64,000 nucleotides of DNA, from positions 372,001-436,000 of the forward strand of contig NZ_CP155075.1 of the NCBI RefSeq assembly GCF_039621805.1, read 5' to 3'. Each line of letters opens with the position of its first letter. Position 1 is the first letter of the stretch. The position numbers and the translations under genes are program-made. Positions 8,277 through 18,200 of this stretch are shown one piece after another. The stretch is from Paraburkholderia sp. PREW-6R (GTDB lineage: Bacteria > Pseudomonadota > Gammaproteobacteria > Burkholderiales > Burkholderiaceae). The notes beneath the pieces are model-generated. The model made no database searches, was not told the origin of the DNA, and saw only the letters and a program-made list of their open reading frames with translations.

Positions 8277-8954
8277 ATGCGAATCCTGGTGGTCGAGGAC
8301 GAGCTGAAAACGGCGGCTTACCTGAAAAAAGGCCTGGAAGAATCGGGCTATGCGGTCGACGTCGCCCATGACGGCCCGCAAGGGCTGATCCTCGCGCAGG
8401 AAGAGGAGTACGACGTGATCGTGCTCGACGTGATGCTGCCCGGCATGGATGGCTGGGCGATCGTCAAAACGCTGCGCAACACGCGCACCACGCCCGTGCT
8501 GTTCCTCACGGCCCGCGACGAGGTGGACGACCGCGTGCGCGGTCTCGAACTGGGCGCGGACGACTATCTGGTCAAACCCTTCGCCTTTGTCGAGTTGCTC
8601 GCGCGCGTGCGCACGCTTGCCCGACGCGGGCCGCCTCGCGAAAGCGAATTCATCAAGGTTGGCGATCTCGAAATGGACGTCAATCGCCGGCGTGTGAAGC
8701 GCGGCGGCGCGCGCATCGATCTCACCCCGCGCGAGTTCTCGTTGCTGCAACTGCTCGCACGCCGCCAGGGCGAGGTACTGAGTCGCACGCAGATCGCGTC
8801 TTACGTCTGGGATATGAACTTCGACAGCGACACCAATGTTGTCGAGGTCGCGATCCGTCGGCTACGCACGAAGATCGACGACAATTTTCCCATCAAGCTG
8901 ATTCATACGGTACGCGGCGTCGGTTACGTGCTTGAGCTCAAGGACGCGGTCTGA
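8277..8954 (+). CDS. Response regulator, OmpR/PhoB family (CusR/IrlR-like)
   Basis: 225-residue two-component response regulator. The receiver domain (about residues 1-115) has the acidic pair in VVEDE, the phospho-acceptor Asp51 (VLDVMLPGMDG), the conserved Thr in LFLTARDE and Lys in LVKPFAF. The C-terminal winged helix (about 130-222) shows LTPREFSLLQLLARR and the RRLRTKID recognition region ending in RGVGYVL. It overlaps the kinase gene by one base (TGATG). The sequence belongs to the branch usually named heavy-metal regulators. The nearest effector operon is the convergent RND pump, whose type is a drug/solvent exporter, so the metal assignment should be held loosely. Confidence 0.93.
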   Translation: MRILVVEDELKTAAYLKKGLEESGYAVDVAHDGPQGLILAQEEEYDVIVLDVMLPGMDGWAIVKTLRNTRTTPVLFLTARDEVDDRVRGLELGADDYLVKPFAFVELLARVRTLARRGPPRESEFIKVGDLEMDVNRRRVKRGGARIDLTPREFSLLQLLARRQGEVLSRTQIASYVWDMNFDSDTNVVEVAIRRLRTKIDDNFPIKLIHTVRGVGYVLELKDAV

Positions 8955-10402
8955 TGCGGGGCCGTTCACTCGCGGCGACATTGGCGTTTGCATTCGGCGT
9001 CGCGACGTTAGCGGTCTTCGTGCTGGTCGGCAGTTATCTGTATCTCGCACTCGAGCGGCAGATCAAGACCCAGGACAATCTGGATATCGTACTCGCCGCC
9101 CGCCATGCGCGCCGGCTCGGGGAGGAACTCGAAGCGGCCAGGGGCATCAGCGAACACGGCGACCGTCTTGTCAGTACCGTGCTCGGCAATGAAGTGATGT
9201 CGATGGAAGTGTTTGGACCGGACGGGAGCCGCGTGATCGAACACAATGCTGCCAGAACGTTCTCTGCGCCTGACGGCACTTCGATTGCCGCGCTGCCGCC
9301 GCTCATCCGCGTGCCGGCTACGGCGCGCATAGATGATAGCGATATCGGCGAATGGACCGGCCGCGATGGCGCGCCGATTCGCGGCATTCTGACCGATGTC
9401 CGCTTGCGGGATGGCGAAGTGGCGAGCGTCCTCGTCGCACGCAACATGAGCGATCACTGGTTGCTACTCGACCGCTACCGCGACACGCTTCATCTTGCCG
9501 GCGCGGTCGGCGTTCTGCTTGCAATGGCGTTGAGTTATGTGCTCATCCGCGCGGCACTCAGGCCATTGCGCGACATCGCGGCGAGCGCGGGACGGGTAAC
9601 AATCAACCGGCTGAACACGCGGATCGAGGCAACCCGCGTGCCTCGTGAACTGGCGACACTGGTGACGGCGCTGAACGCGATGCTCGACCGCGTCGATCTG
9701 GGCTTTCAGAGGCTGTCGCGGTTCAGCGCCGACCTTGCCCATGACATGCGTACCCCGATCAGCAACATGCGTGGCGCGGCCGAGGTTGCGCTCGCAAGAC
9801 CGCGCTCCCCGGAAGAGTACGAAGCGCTGCTCGCTTCGAATCTGGAAGAATGCGACCGGCTGTCGCGCATGATCGAGAACGTGCTGTTTCTCGCTCGCGC
9901 GGAACATCCGCAATTCATCAAACACATGCGCGAGTTCGACGCGGGACAGGAGCTGATCCATATCGCGGACTATTTCGAAGGTGTCGCTGAGGATGCGCAT
10001 GTCGCAATACGTGTAAGCGGTACGGCGCCGGTCACGGCGGACCTCGAATTGTTCCGTCGCGCTGTGAGCAACCTGCTGGCCAACGCGATCCGTTACACGC
10101 CGCCTGGTGCGGAAATAACGCTCGAGGCGAGCGCAACCGCTGGCGAGGTGCGGGTCAGCGTGTCGAATCAGGGGGTGCCGATTTCCCCCGAACATCTCGA
10201 ACGGATCTTTGACCGCTTCTACCGGGTTGATCCTTCACGCAGCGCGTTGCCGTCGGCGGGCCTGTCGATGGGATCGGCGGGTTCGACCGGGCTGGGTCTG
10301 GCCATCGTGCGAACGATCATGGAACTGCATGGCGGTTCAGTGCACGTCGAAAGCAACGCGCAAGTCACGCGCTTCACGCTCACATTTCCGCGCGCGCATT
10401 GA
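8954..10402 (+). CDS. Sensor histidine kinase (heavy-metal-sensor family)
   Basis: 482-residue inner-membrane kinase partnering the preceding regulator. There are two membrane segments (about residues 8-28 and 178-200) flanking a periplasmic sensor region of about 150 residues. A HAMP domain follows, then HisKA with the H-box SADLAHDMRTP (His263), and an HATPase_c domain with NLLANAIRY (N box), the ERIFDRFYR F box and GSTGLGLAIV (G box). The domain order and linker resemble CusS/IrlS-type kinases. The last 23 bases overlap the 3' end of the oppositely transcribed outer-membrane efflux gene, so transcription of the two operons runs head-on. Confidence 0.92.
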   Translation: MRGRSLAATLAFAFGVATLAVFVLVGSYLYLALERQIKTQDNLDIVLAARHARRLGEELEAARGISEHGDRLVSTVLGNEVMSMEVFGPDGSRVIEHNAARTFSAPDGTSIAALPPLIRVPATARIDDSDIGEWTGRDGAPIRGILTDVRLRDGEVASVLVARNMSDHWLLLDRYRDTLHLAGAVGVLLAMALSYVLIRAALRPLRDIAASAGRVTINRLNTRIEATRVPRELATLVTALNAMLDRVDLGFQRLSRFSADLAHDMRTPISNMRGAAEVALARPRSPEEYEALLASNLEECDRLSRMIENVLFLARAEHPQFIKHMREFDAGQELIHIADYFEGVAEDAHVAIRVSGTAPVTADLELFRRAVSNLLANAIRYTPPGAEITLEASATAGEVRVSVSNQGVPISPEHLERIFDRFYRVDPSRSALPSAGLSMGSAGSTGLGLAIVRTIMELHGGSVHVESNAQVTRFTLTFPRAH

Positions 10403-11945
10403 CCGGTGCGGGAACGGTTGCGGTGACGTCCAGCCCCGGTGTTTCGTGTGCCGCGGCGTTGGCGGCATCGTGGCCCGGTTGAGCCGGCATTGCGCCCGCC
10501 CACGTGCCCCCTAGTGCTTTCAGTAGCGATACGCTCGCTTCAAGCCGGCGCGCCGCGATCTGATCCGCGGTACGCTCGTTCGTCAATGCGATTGTCTGGG
10601 CGGTGACTACGTCGAGATAGCTGACTGCGCCTGCCTTGAAGCGATTGGTCGTGAGTCGTAGCGACAGTTCGGCGGCGGCGCTCGCGCGTTGCTGACTGGC
10701 CGCTTCGTCGGCGAGCGAGTGGAGGGCTGAGAGGTTGTCCTCCACCTGCTGGAACGCGACGAGCACCGATTGACGGTAGTCGGCCACCGCGCCGTCATAC
10801 TGCGCGGTCGCCCCATGCAGGGTGGCGCTATGTCTGCCGCCGTCGAACAGCGTGCCGACGAGTTGCGGCCCGATCGACCAGAACAGACTCGGCGCGCTTA
10901 GCCATGGCGCAAAAAAGGTACTTTCGAGCCCGGCGCTCGCCGAGAGCATCAGGTCCGGAAAAAAGGCGGCGTGTGCCGCGCCGATCTGCGCATTGGCCGA
11001 CGCGACGCGTCGCTCGGCCGCGGCGATATCGGGCCGCCGTTGCAGCAATTGCGAAGGCACGCCGACCGGAATCGTCGGAGGCGCGACGTCCGGGCCGCCT
11101 GGCTGCAGCACGAACGTCGACGCCGGGACGCCGATCAACGTAGCGATGGCGTGCTGCATCTGCGCGCGGCTCACATCGATGTCGGTATCCTGGGTGCGGG
11201 TGGCTTCGAGTTGAGCGGTGGCCTGAGCGACAGCCGAGGCGTCGATCGCCCCGTCTTTCAATTGCTGCTGCAGCAGGCTCAATGCCGCAGCGTAAGCATT
11301 GACGCTGTTGTCGAGCAACGTTTTCTGCACGTCTAGCGAGCGTAACGCGAAATAATCGGCGGCGAGGTCTGCGCTCATCGACAGGCGTACTGCTTCGAGG
11401 TCGGCCGCGCTGGCTTCTGCGTCTGCCTGCGCGCCCGCGACGGCGTCACGGACCCGGCCGAACAGATCGGGCTCCCATCCGGCCGATACGCCCGCCGAAT
11501 AGTCCGGCACAGTCTTGCCGGCAAGTGAGCGTCCTTCGACGTTCTGCGAGGTCCGTGAACGGCTTTGCGAAACGCCGGCGGTGATGGTCGGGAAGAGTCC
11601 CGCGCGTTGATAATCGACCAGTGAACTCGCCTGCTGGAGTTGCGAGACGGCCTTGCGTACCGTCTGATTCGATACGTCGATACGCGACTCGAGCTGGTTG
11701 AGTACCGGGTCGCCGAACAGCGTCCACCATTCACCGCGCGGCTTGGCGTCGGCGGGCGCGGCGCGGGTCCAGCCAGCCGCTGCGCCCGCGAATTGTGCGG
11801 GCACGTCGGTGGTCGGCCGCTGGTAGTCGGGAAGCGTCGAGCACGCGGTGAGCGTCTCCAGCAGCACACCCAACACCGCGAGCGTGAGACCACGGCGCAG
11901 GTTCCGCAGCGGAGCGCGCTTATCAGACGGGGCAAAGGTCTTCAC
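10380..11945 (-). CDS. RND efflux outer-membrane lipoprotein (NodT/OprM family)
   Basis: 521-residue outer-membrane channel of a tripartite exporter. The N-terminus carries a lipoprotein signal with a lipobox ending LTAC (about residue 35). The two OEP repeats follow, and the body shows family motifs such as WWTLFGDP, AGWEPDLFGRVRDAV and QRRPDIAAAERRVASANAQIGAA. The start is GTG at 11945 with GAGGAG upstream. It is the last gene of the operon and lies 12 bases after the adaptor gene. Its C-terminus extends beyond the usual end with a low-complexity tail rich in Ala and Pro that overlaps the kinase gene on the other strand. Confidence 0.92.
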   Translation of the reverse strand: MKTFAPSDKRAPLRNLRRGLTLAVLGVLLETLTACSTLPDYQRPTTDVPAQFAGAAAGWTRAAPADAKPRGEWWTLFGDPVLNQLESRIDVSNQTVRKAVSQLQQASSLVDYQRAGLFPTITAGVSQSRSRTSQNVEGRSLAGKTVPDYSAGVSAGWEPDLFGRVRDAVAGAQADAEASAADLEAVRLSMSADLAADYFALRSLDVQKTLLDNSVNAYAAALSLLQQQLKDGAIDASAVAQATAQLEATRTQDTDIDVSRAQMQHAIATLIGVPASTFVLQPGGPDVAPPTIPVGVPSQLLQRRPDIAAAERRVASANAQIGAAHAAFFPDLMLSASAGLESTFFAPWLSAPSLFWSIGPQLVGTLFDGGRHSATLHGATAQYDGAVADYRQSVLVAFQQVEDNLSALHSLADEAASQQRASAAAELSLRLTTNRFKAGAVSYLDVVTAQTIALTNERTADQIAARRLEASVSLLKALGGTWAGAMPAQPGHDAANAAAHETPGLDVTATVPAPVNARAEM

Positions 11946-11957
11946 GATAACGGCTCC

Positions 11958-13238
11958 TCAACCGTGGGTGGGCGGCGCGATCTGCACGGCTTGCCCGGCA
12001 TCGAGCGAGTCGCCCGGGTTGTCGATCACCCGGTCGGTTTGCGCCAGTCCCGTCGTGATCTCGACGTGGGTGCCGAAGTCGCGGCCAATGTGCACTTTCT
12101 TCAGCACCGTACGGCCATTGCTGTCCACCACGGCGACCGTCACGCCGTCCGGACGAAACAGCAGTGCGCTGACGGGAAGATCGAGCGCCGGCGTCGACGA
12201 GTTCAATGCCAGATGGACCTGCGCATAAGCCCCCGGCATCAAGGCACCGTCCCTGTTGTCGACGTCCACCTCGACGCGCAAGGTACGGCTCGTCGGGTCG
12301 ATCGAACCGGTACTGCGCACCACGCGCGCGTCGATATGGCGGCCGGGATATTGCTGGACACTCAGGTAGACGGCGGTGTCCGGCGTGACGAACGGCGCAT
12401 CGTTCTGCGGCACGTCGACGAAGACGCGCAACACACCGGTCTGCTGGATATGGAACAGTTCACCGGACTGGCCGGCTGTGCCGGGCGTGCCGCCCGCCGT
12501 GACCAGCGCGCCAACATCGACGTTGCGAGCGGTAATCACGCCGTCGAACGGCGCTGTGATGTCCTCGTACGAGACCAGTTCGGCCAGATGGGCGACATTG
12601 GCTTGAGCGGAGGCCAGCATCGCGCGGCGCGCTTCCATGTCGTTCTGCTTCGTGTCGGCGTCCTGCTGCGCGACCGACTGCGTTTTCAGCATCTCCTGCC
12701 AGCGCTGCGCGGTGGCCTTCGCGTAGTCATAGTTCGCCTGTGCGGTGGCCTCGTCGGCCCGCGCCTGACGCAGTTGCGCGTCGAGCTCGGGCGCCTGGAT
12801 CGTCGCGAGCGTCTGGCCGCTTTTGACCTTGGCCCCAATGTCGCTCGTCCAGTGCGCCAGATAACCACTCGTGCGCGCATAGATCGACGCTTCGGCGAAC
12901 GGCGTCACCGCGCCGGGCAACCGCAGTTCGCTGGCCGAGGGCGCCACACGTGGCGTAATGACGGAGACGCTCAGCATACTTTGCGCGTCTGTCTGTTGCG
13001 TCAGACTGGCGCTTGCCTGCAGGCGCGGCACGATGCCGGCGAGCAGCAAGGCGCAGGCGACGCCAGCCAGCGTGAAAGGCCAGTACCGCCGACGACGTCT
13101 GGTGGAGTTGCCGGAGTCTCGCAGTCCTGCGTTCGCCGCAGTCGCCGTTGCCTGCGCGACGGGTATTGCATCGTTCGCAGGTTGCCCGTTGGGCTTGCCG
13201 GCGTCGTCGGGCGTGGGTGGAATGGAGGCGTCGTTCAT
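11958..13238 (-). CDS. RND efflux periplasmic adaptor (membrane fusion protein)
   Basis: About 426 residues (start at 13238). A longer frame extends upstream but overlaps the pump gene, and the chosen start lies 19 bases after it. A Pro/Ala-rich cytoplasmic stretch precedes one membrane anchor (about residues 46-66). Then come a beta-barrel/lipoyl region with ASIYARTSGYLAHW and IGAKVKSGQTLATI, an alpha-helical hairpin rich in Ala and Gln, and the second lipoyl half with DVGALV. The C-terminal barrel contains PGAYAQVHLAL. This links the inner-membrane pump to the OprM-like channel. The gene order pump, adaptor, channel is unlike the commoner adaptor-first order. Confidence 0.92.
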   Translation of the reverse strand: MNDASIPPTPDDAGKPNGQPANDAIPVAQATATAANAGLRDSGNSTRRRRRYWPFTLAGVACALLLAGIVPRLQASASLTQQTDAQSMLSVSVITPRVAPSASELRLPGAVTPFAEASIYARTSGYLAHWTSDIGAKVKSGQTLATIQAPELDAQLRQARADEATAQANYDYAKATAQRWQEMLKTQSVAQQDADTKQNDMEARRAMLASAQANVAHLAELVSYEDITAPFDGVITARNVDVGALVTAGGTPGTAGQSGELFHIQQTGVLRVFVDVPQNDAPFVTPDTAVYLSVQQYPGRHIDARVVRSTGSIDPTSRTLRVEVDVDNRDGALMPGAYAQVHLALNSSTPALDLPVSALLFRPDGVTVAVVDSNGRTVLKKVHIGRDFGTHVEITTGLAQTDRVIDNPGDSLDAGQAVQIAPPTHG

Positions 13239-13257
13239 GAGGAGGCTCTCTTCGAAA

Positions 13258-16200
13258 TCAATAGGTGCGGTCGGCGACGCTGGCTTCCTGACTGTCTTGG
13301 CGGTTTTGCCGACGGGCCCGGCGTTCATCCAGCCACGCGTGCACCGTTCCGTAGACGACCGGTACGAACAGCAGCGTGGAAACGGTGCCGAGCGCAAGAC
13401 CGCCGATCACCGCGCGACCGAGCGGCGCGTTCTGCTCGCCGCCGTCACCGAGACCGAGCGCCATCGGCAGCATGCCGATTAGCATGGCGAGGGCGGTCAT
13501 CAGCACCGGGCGAAAGCGGCTGAAGCCGGCGTCGAGCGCGGCCTGTAGCGGCGGCTCGCCGTCGTGATGCAATTCACGGGCGGTGTTGATCACGAGAATG
13601 CTGTTGGCCGTGGCGATCCCGATGCATAGAATGGTGCCCGTCAGCGCGGGCACGCTCAGCCGCGTGCCGGTACTGAACAGCATCCATGCGATACCCGCGA
13701 GCGAGCCTGGCAAGCCGCTGATGATGATCATCGGGTCGAGCCAGGACTGGAAATTGACGACCATCAGCAGATAAACGAGGACGATAGCGAAGATCATGCC
13801 GCTCGCGAGGCCGGCGAAGGAGTCGTGCATGGCCTGCACCTGCCCGCGCACGACGATCGAGGCGCCCGCAGGCAATTGCGGGCGGACCTGGTCGACGATA
13901 CGGCCAACGTCCGCGGCCACGCCGCCGAGATCGCGTCCTTGCGTCGAAGCGAAAATGTCGAGCACCGGCTGCACATTGTAGTGCGACACCACGGCCTGCT
14001 GGCTGACGCGCGACAGCGTGCCAAGCGCGCCAAGCAGGTTCTGCGGAGCCGGGCGGTCGCCGTTCATCGCGCCAGGCGTTGCGCTGCCGCTCGACGCGAC
14101 AGGGATATTCGCCAGCGCTTGCAGCGAGTTGATGTCGTACTGCGGGGTCATCGCGACGAGCGGATAGCTGACACCGTTCTTCGGATCGAGCCAGAAGTTT
14201 GGTGTAGTTTGCGAACTGCCCGATAACGCGATCAGCAGATTCTGCGACACCTCGCGTTGCTGAAGGCCGGCCTGGATCGCCCGCGTGCGGTCCACATTCA
14301 CGTTGATCGCAGGCGCGTCGCCCGGTTGCTGGATGCGCGCGTCGACGAGGCCGCGCACACCGCGCAACTTTTCAAGCAGTTTGTTGGCCACGAGGCGGTT
14401 GGCGTCGAGCTTGTTGCCCACGATCTGGATATCGATCGGCGCGGGCAGGCCGAAATTCAGAATCTGACTGACGATGTCGGCGGGCAAAAAGGCGAAGCTC
14501 ACGCCGGGGAATGCCTTCGCAAGCGTCGTGCGCAGCGCCGCGACATAGGTCGCCGTCGGCTTGTGTTGGGCCGCGAGCGTGATCATCACGTCGGCATCTT
14601 CCGGGCCAATCGGGTCCGACGAATCGTAAGTCAGGTTGATGCCGCTCACGGGCACGCCGATGTTGTCCAACACTGCCGCGAGTTCCTGCTTTGGAATCAG
14701 ATGGCGCACGGCGGCTTCGACCTGGTCGGTGATGCGCGCCGTATCCTCGATCCGCGTGCCGGTCGGCGCGCGCAGATGCAGGCGAATCTCGCCAGTATCG
14801 ACAGCGGGGAAAAAGTCGCGTCCCGCGAACGGCACCAGCGCGAGCGAGCCGACACACAGCAGCAGGAATAGGGCGATGAAGCGTCGAGGGGTGGCGACTG
14901 CCGCACCCAGCACATGGCGATAGCGCTCGCGCAGCAATTCGAAACGACGCTCGAATGCGGCCTGAAAACGCACGACTCGGGCGATGGGTCCATTGCCTGT
15001 CGCTGGTGCACTGCTGCGCGAGCGCATCAGATACATGGCGAGCGTGGGAATGAGCGTGCGCGAAAAGAAGTACGAGGCGATCATCGCAAAGACCACCGCT
15101 TCGGCGAGCGGTACGAACAGATAGCGCGCCACGCCCGAGAGCAGAAACATCGGTACGAACACAATGCAGATCGACAAGGTCGACACGAACGTGGGAACCG
15201 CGATCTCGCCCGACCCATTCAGGATCGCGTCATGAAGCGGCTCGCCATTCTCAAGGTGATGCGTGATGTTTTCGATTGCGACGGTGGCGTCGTCGACGAG
15301 AATGCCCACGGCGAGCGCGAGGCCGCCGAGTGTCATGATGTTGATGGTCTGGCCCAATGCGCCAAGCGCAATCAGCGACGTCAGCACCGCGAGCGGAATG
15401 GATACCGCAATGATCAACGTGGCGCGCCAGCTGCCGAGAAACAGCAGAATCATCAGCGCGGTCAGGCAGGCTGCAATCAGCGCTTCGCGCGCGACACCGA
15501 CCACAGCGGATTTGACGAACACCGACTGATCGGAGAGTGCCGTGATATGCAACGCACTCGGCAGGCCGGCGGCAATGTGCGGCAGCATGGCCTTGACCTG
15601 CTGAATGATGGTCAGCGTCGACGTGCTGCCGGATTTTTCGATGGTCAGGAGTGCAGCGCGTTTGCCGTTGCTACGCACGATGTTGGTTTGTGGCGCGTAA
15701 CCGTCGCGCACGTGTGCCACGTCGCGTACGTAGATCACGCCGCCGGCCACAGTCCTGATCGGCAAATCGTTCAGCGCGGCGACTGTGTCCGTGCTGCCGT
15801 TCATCTGCACGTTGTATTCCTTCGTGCCGATCTTCGCGGTGCCGCCCGGCAGGATCAGATTCTGCGCATTGACCGCATTGACGACGTCGAGCGGCGCGAG
15901 GCCCTTCGCCTGTAGCGCGCGCGGATCGATATCGACCATGATCTGGCGCACTTTTCCGCCGAATGGCAGCGGTACGGAAGCGCCTTGCACGGTCGCGAGT
16001 TGTGTGCGGACCTGGCTGTTACCGAGGTCGTAAAGCTGCTGCTCGGACAACGTATTGCTTGAAAGACCGAGTTGCAGGATCGGTACCGTCGACGCGTTGT
16101 ACGTAATGATGTTCGGCGGCAAGGTGCCCGGAGGGAGCACACGCAGAATTGACGCGGAATTGGATGCGGCTTCGGCTATCGCGCGGTTGATATCGGCACC

Positions 16201-16494
16201 TGGATGAAAAAATATCTTCACGACCGACACGCCATTCAGCGATTGCGACTCGATATGCTCGATGTCGTCGACGTCGGAAGTCAGCGCGCGCTCGTAATTC
16301 GACGTGATGCGGTTCGCCATGTCCTGCGCGGAGAAGCCGTTATACGTCCAGACGATGCTGACGACCGGAATGTCGATGTTCGGAAAGATATCGGTAGGCG
16401 TGCGCAGGATGGCCAATGGGCCGACGATGAAGATCAGCACGGCAAAGACCACGAACGTATAGGGCCGGCGCAGCGCGAGCTTGACGATCCACAT
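13258..16494 (-). CDS. RND efflux pump, inner-membrane transporter (HAE-1-like)
   Basis: About 1078 residues from the ATG at 16494, which has CAGGAAAC upstream. A longer frame to 16539 is less typical. The N-terminus reads MWIVKLALRRPYTFVV, followed by the large periplasmic porter domain, TM2-TM7, a second porter domain and TM8-TM12. The proton-relay motif in TM4 is GILVDDATVAIEN, with the Asp-Asp pair of hydrophobe/amphiphile exporters rather than the metal-specific CusA pattern. PTDIFPNIDIPV and GRDFFPAVDTGE mark the starts of the two porter halves. It probably exports drugs, solvents or aromatic acids by proton antiport. The first gene of its operon, it is divergent from the DUF4148 gene. 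Confidence 0.94.
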   Translation of the reverse strand: MWIVKLALRRPYTFVVFAVLIFIVGPLAILRTPTDIFPNIDIPVVSIVWTYNGFSAQDMANRITSNYERALTSDVDDIEHIESQSLNGVSVVKIFFHPGADINRAIAEAASNSASILRVLPPGTLPPNIITYNASTVPILQLGLSSNTLSEQQLYDLGNSQVRTQLATVQGASVPLPFGGKVRQIMVDIDPRALQAKGLAPLDVVNAVNAQNLILPGGTAKIGTKEYNVQMNGSTDTVAALNDLPIRTVAGGVIYVRDVAHVRDGYAPQTNIVRSNGKRAALLTIEKSGSTSTLTIIQQVKAMLPHIAAGLPSALHITALSDQSVFVKSAVVGVAREALIAACLTALMILLFLGSWRATLIIAVSIPLAVLTSLIALGALGQTINIMTLGGLALAVGILVDDATVAIENITHHLENGEPLHDAILNGSGEIAVPTFVSTLSICIVFVPMFLLSGVARYLFVPLAEAVVFAMIASYFFSRTLIPTLAMYLMRSRSSAPATGNGPIARVVRFQAAFERRFELLRERYRHVLGAAVATPRRFIALFLLLCVGSLALVPFAGRDFFPAVDTGEIRLHLRAPTGTRIEDTARITDQVEAAVRHLIPKQELAAVLDNIGVPVSGINLTYDSSDPIGPEDADVMITLAAQHKPTATYVAALRTTLAKAFPGVSFAFLPADIVSQILNFGLPAPIDIQIVGNKLDANRLVANKLLEKLRGVRGLVDARIQQPGDAPAINVNVDRTRAIQAGLQQREVSQNLLIALSGSSQTTPNFWLDPKNGVSYPLVAMTPQYDINSLQALANIPVASSGSATPGAMNGDRPAPQNLLGALGTLSRVSQQAVVSHYNVQPVLDIFASTQGRDLGGVAADVGRIVDQVRPQLPAGASIVVRGQVQAMHDSFAGLASGMIFAIVLVYLLMVVNFQSWLDPMIIISGLPGSLAGIAWMLFSTGTRLSVPALTGTILCIGIATANSILVINTARELHHDGEPPLQAALDAGFSRFRPVLMTALAMLIGMLPMALGLGDGGEQNAPLGRAVIGGLALGTVSTLLFVPVVYGTVHAWLDERRARRQNRQDSQEASVADRTY

Positions 16495-16789
16495 GACGGT
16501 TTCCTGAGAAGAGGCAGACAGAAGCGTCCGCCTTTTCAATGCAACGGACGGCGCACGACATGCGCTTCAATGTTCAGGAGTGTGATGGACAGGCGCTTAC
16601 CGGTTGTGGTCCAGAAGATTACAACTCTGTTATCTGAAGGAGGGTGGAAACTTTGAAGGGGAAGATCGGTACGAGGATGGGTAGATAACAAAACCGTAAT
16701 CGGCGGGTCAGTGCGTCGACAGGTGAAATGACGAGAATGGGAAGCGTGATTCAGCCCAATCACCGTTCGTCAACTTTCGGAGAGACATC

Positions 16790-17077
16790 ATGAAACTGCT
16801 TACCGCCATCGCCGTCGCCGCCCTCAGCCTGCCGTTCGGCGCAAACGCGTTTGCTCAATCCAGCACGGCAGGACTCACGCGCGCCGAAGTCATCGCACAA
16901 CTCAGGCAGGCGCAGGCGCAAGGGCTCGTGCCGGCACGTAAAGACGACTACCCGCCGTCGGAGGCCACTATCGAGCGGAATCGGGAACTGTATGCAATCC
17001 AGCACGGCTCGGACGGCACGAACGTAGTGGCAACACGCGGTATGCCGGGATCCCGTCCCGAGGCGGCTTCGGAGTGA
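16790..17077 (+). CDS. DUF4148 periplasmic protein
   Basis: 95-residue protein with a clear Sec signal peptide (MKLLTAIAVAALSLPFGANA, cleavage after AFA or nearby) and a short mature part containing LTRAEVIAQLRQAQAQGLVP, the hallmark of DUF4148, a family very common in Burkholderiales and often found beside stress or efflux genes. The function is unknown. GGAGAG precedes the start. It is divergent from the RND operon, so the 295 bases between 16494 and 16790 should contain promoters in both directions. Confidence 0.85.
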   Translation: MKLLTAIAVAALSLPFGANAFAQSSTAGLTRAEVIAQLRQAQAQGLVPARKDDYPPSEATIERNRELYAIQHGSDGTNVVATRGMPGSRPEAASE

Positions 17078-17297
17078 TGTTAGCGATCCAGTGCGCTCTC
17101 TTGGCGCGGTCACGATGCGTCCCAAGGCAGCGTCCAGATGCGCTGCCGCCTGGGTAACCGGTGGGCCGGAAGTGGCTTACGGAAGTGCACTTGTCGACGA
17201 GCGTGATGAGCGTTAAGTGCTCGGCAATATCTTCGTCGGTTGATGATACTAAAGGCTCGTGACCCGGCAGCCAACCCGTCGAGTCCCGGCGCGTTAT

Positions 17298-18200
17298 CTA
17301 CGACAGCGTTTCCGCATCTCCCGCGATCAAATCTAATAGATTCTGCGCGGCCGGCGATAGTCCCGTGACCCGATGCGCCAATCCCAGGCTCGCAACCAGG
17401 TTGGCACCGTCGCCACTCAGCGGGATGTAGCAAACATCGTCGGAACGGCTGCTGCGCATGCAGGCCGGAACAATCGAAATGCCGAGCCCGCCGGCAACGA
17501 GATTGATCGTCGACGAGATTTGCGGGGCATATTGCACCACTTTCGGATTGAAGCCACTCGCTTCGCATGCCGAAATGACCAGCTCAGGAAGCCCAGAGCG
17601 GGTAGTACGCGAATAGAGCACGAACAGCTCTTCGCGCAGTTCTTCCAGCGAAACAGCAGCGCGGCTTTCCATTCGATGACCTTTCGGAACGACCACGACC
17701 ATAGGTTCCGTCGAAAGCAGAACGAAGCGGATTCCTTCATCACTGTCGGTAGGTGGACGCACGAACGCAATGTCAATACGTCCCTGCCGCAGCGAATCCA
17801 GAAGCGGTCCCGTGCGATTTTCCTCGAGTGAAATGTCGACTCCCGGAAAGAGACTTCGGTATCGATGAAGCGTATTCGTCACTTCTGCGCGAAACGACGC
17901 GGACTCGGTAAACCCGATGTTGAGCCGGCCGGTTACGCCCTGTGCACTGAGTTGACAGCGCAGCGCCGCCATCCGCACGTGCTCCAGGATGGCGCGCACT
18001 TCTCCAAGATAAACCTTGCCGGGTTCGGTCAACGTCACTCGCCCCGGTTGCCGGTCGAATAGCTGCACGCCCAGCTCAGTCTCCAGTGCCTTGATCTGGA
18101 ACGTCAGCGGCGGCTGAGCAATACCAATGCGCTGCGCTGCTTTTGTGAAATGCAGTTCCTCCGCCACGACGACGAAATACCTCAGATGCCGTAGGTCCAT
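17298..18200 (-). CDS. LysR-family transcriptional regulator
   Basis: 300 residues. The N-terminal winged HTH begins MDLRHLRYFVVVAEELHFTK and shows AAQRIGIAQPPLTFQIKALE, and the substrate-binding domain contains the typical GLLDSLRQGRIDIAFVRPP segment. The start at 18200 is chosen because it matches the family N-terminus. The longer frame from 18230 adds ten unlikely residues. A perfect 15-base palindrome covers the start codon itself. It is divergent from aconitase A and is probably the regulator of that gene and the adjacent MHS transporter. The inducer may be a tricarboxylate, which is an inference from context. Confidence 0.9.
   Translation of the reverse strand: MDLRHLRYFVVVAEELHFTKAAQRIGIAQPPLTFQIKALETELGVQLFDRQPGRVTLTEPGKVYLGEVRAILEHVRMAALRCQLSAQGVTGRLNIGFTESASFRAEVTNTLHRYRSLFPGVDISLEENRTGPLLDSLRQGRIDIAFVRPPTDSDEGIRFVLLSTEPMVVVVPKGHRMESRAAVSLEELREELFVLYSRTTRSGLPELVISACEASGFNPKVVQYAPQISSTINLVAGGLGISIVPACMRSSRSDDVCYIPLSGDGANLVASLGLAHRVTGLSPAAQNLLDLIAGDAETLS

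Noticed and set aside
11640..13523. 627-codon open frame on the plus strand
   Set aside because: It is antisense to the efflux channel and adaptor genes, which have complete family motifs. Its own sequence is Arg/His-rich with no domain.
14914..15915. 333-codon open frame on the plus strand
   Set aside because: It lies wholly antisense to the RND pump gene and has the composition of a GC-rich shadow frame.
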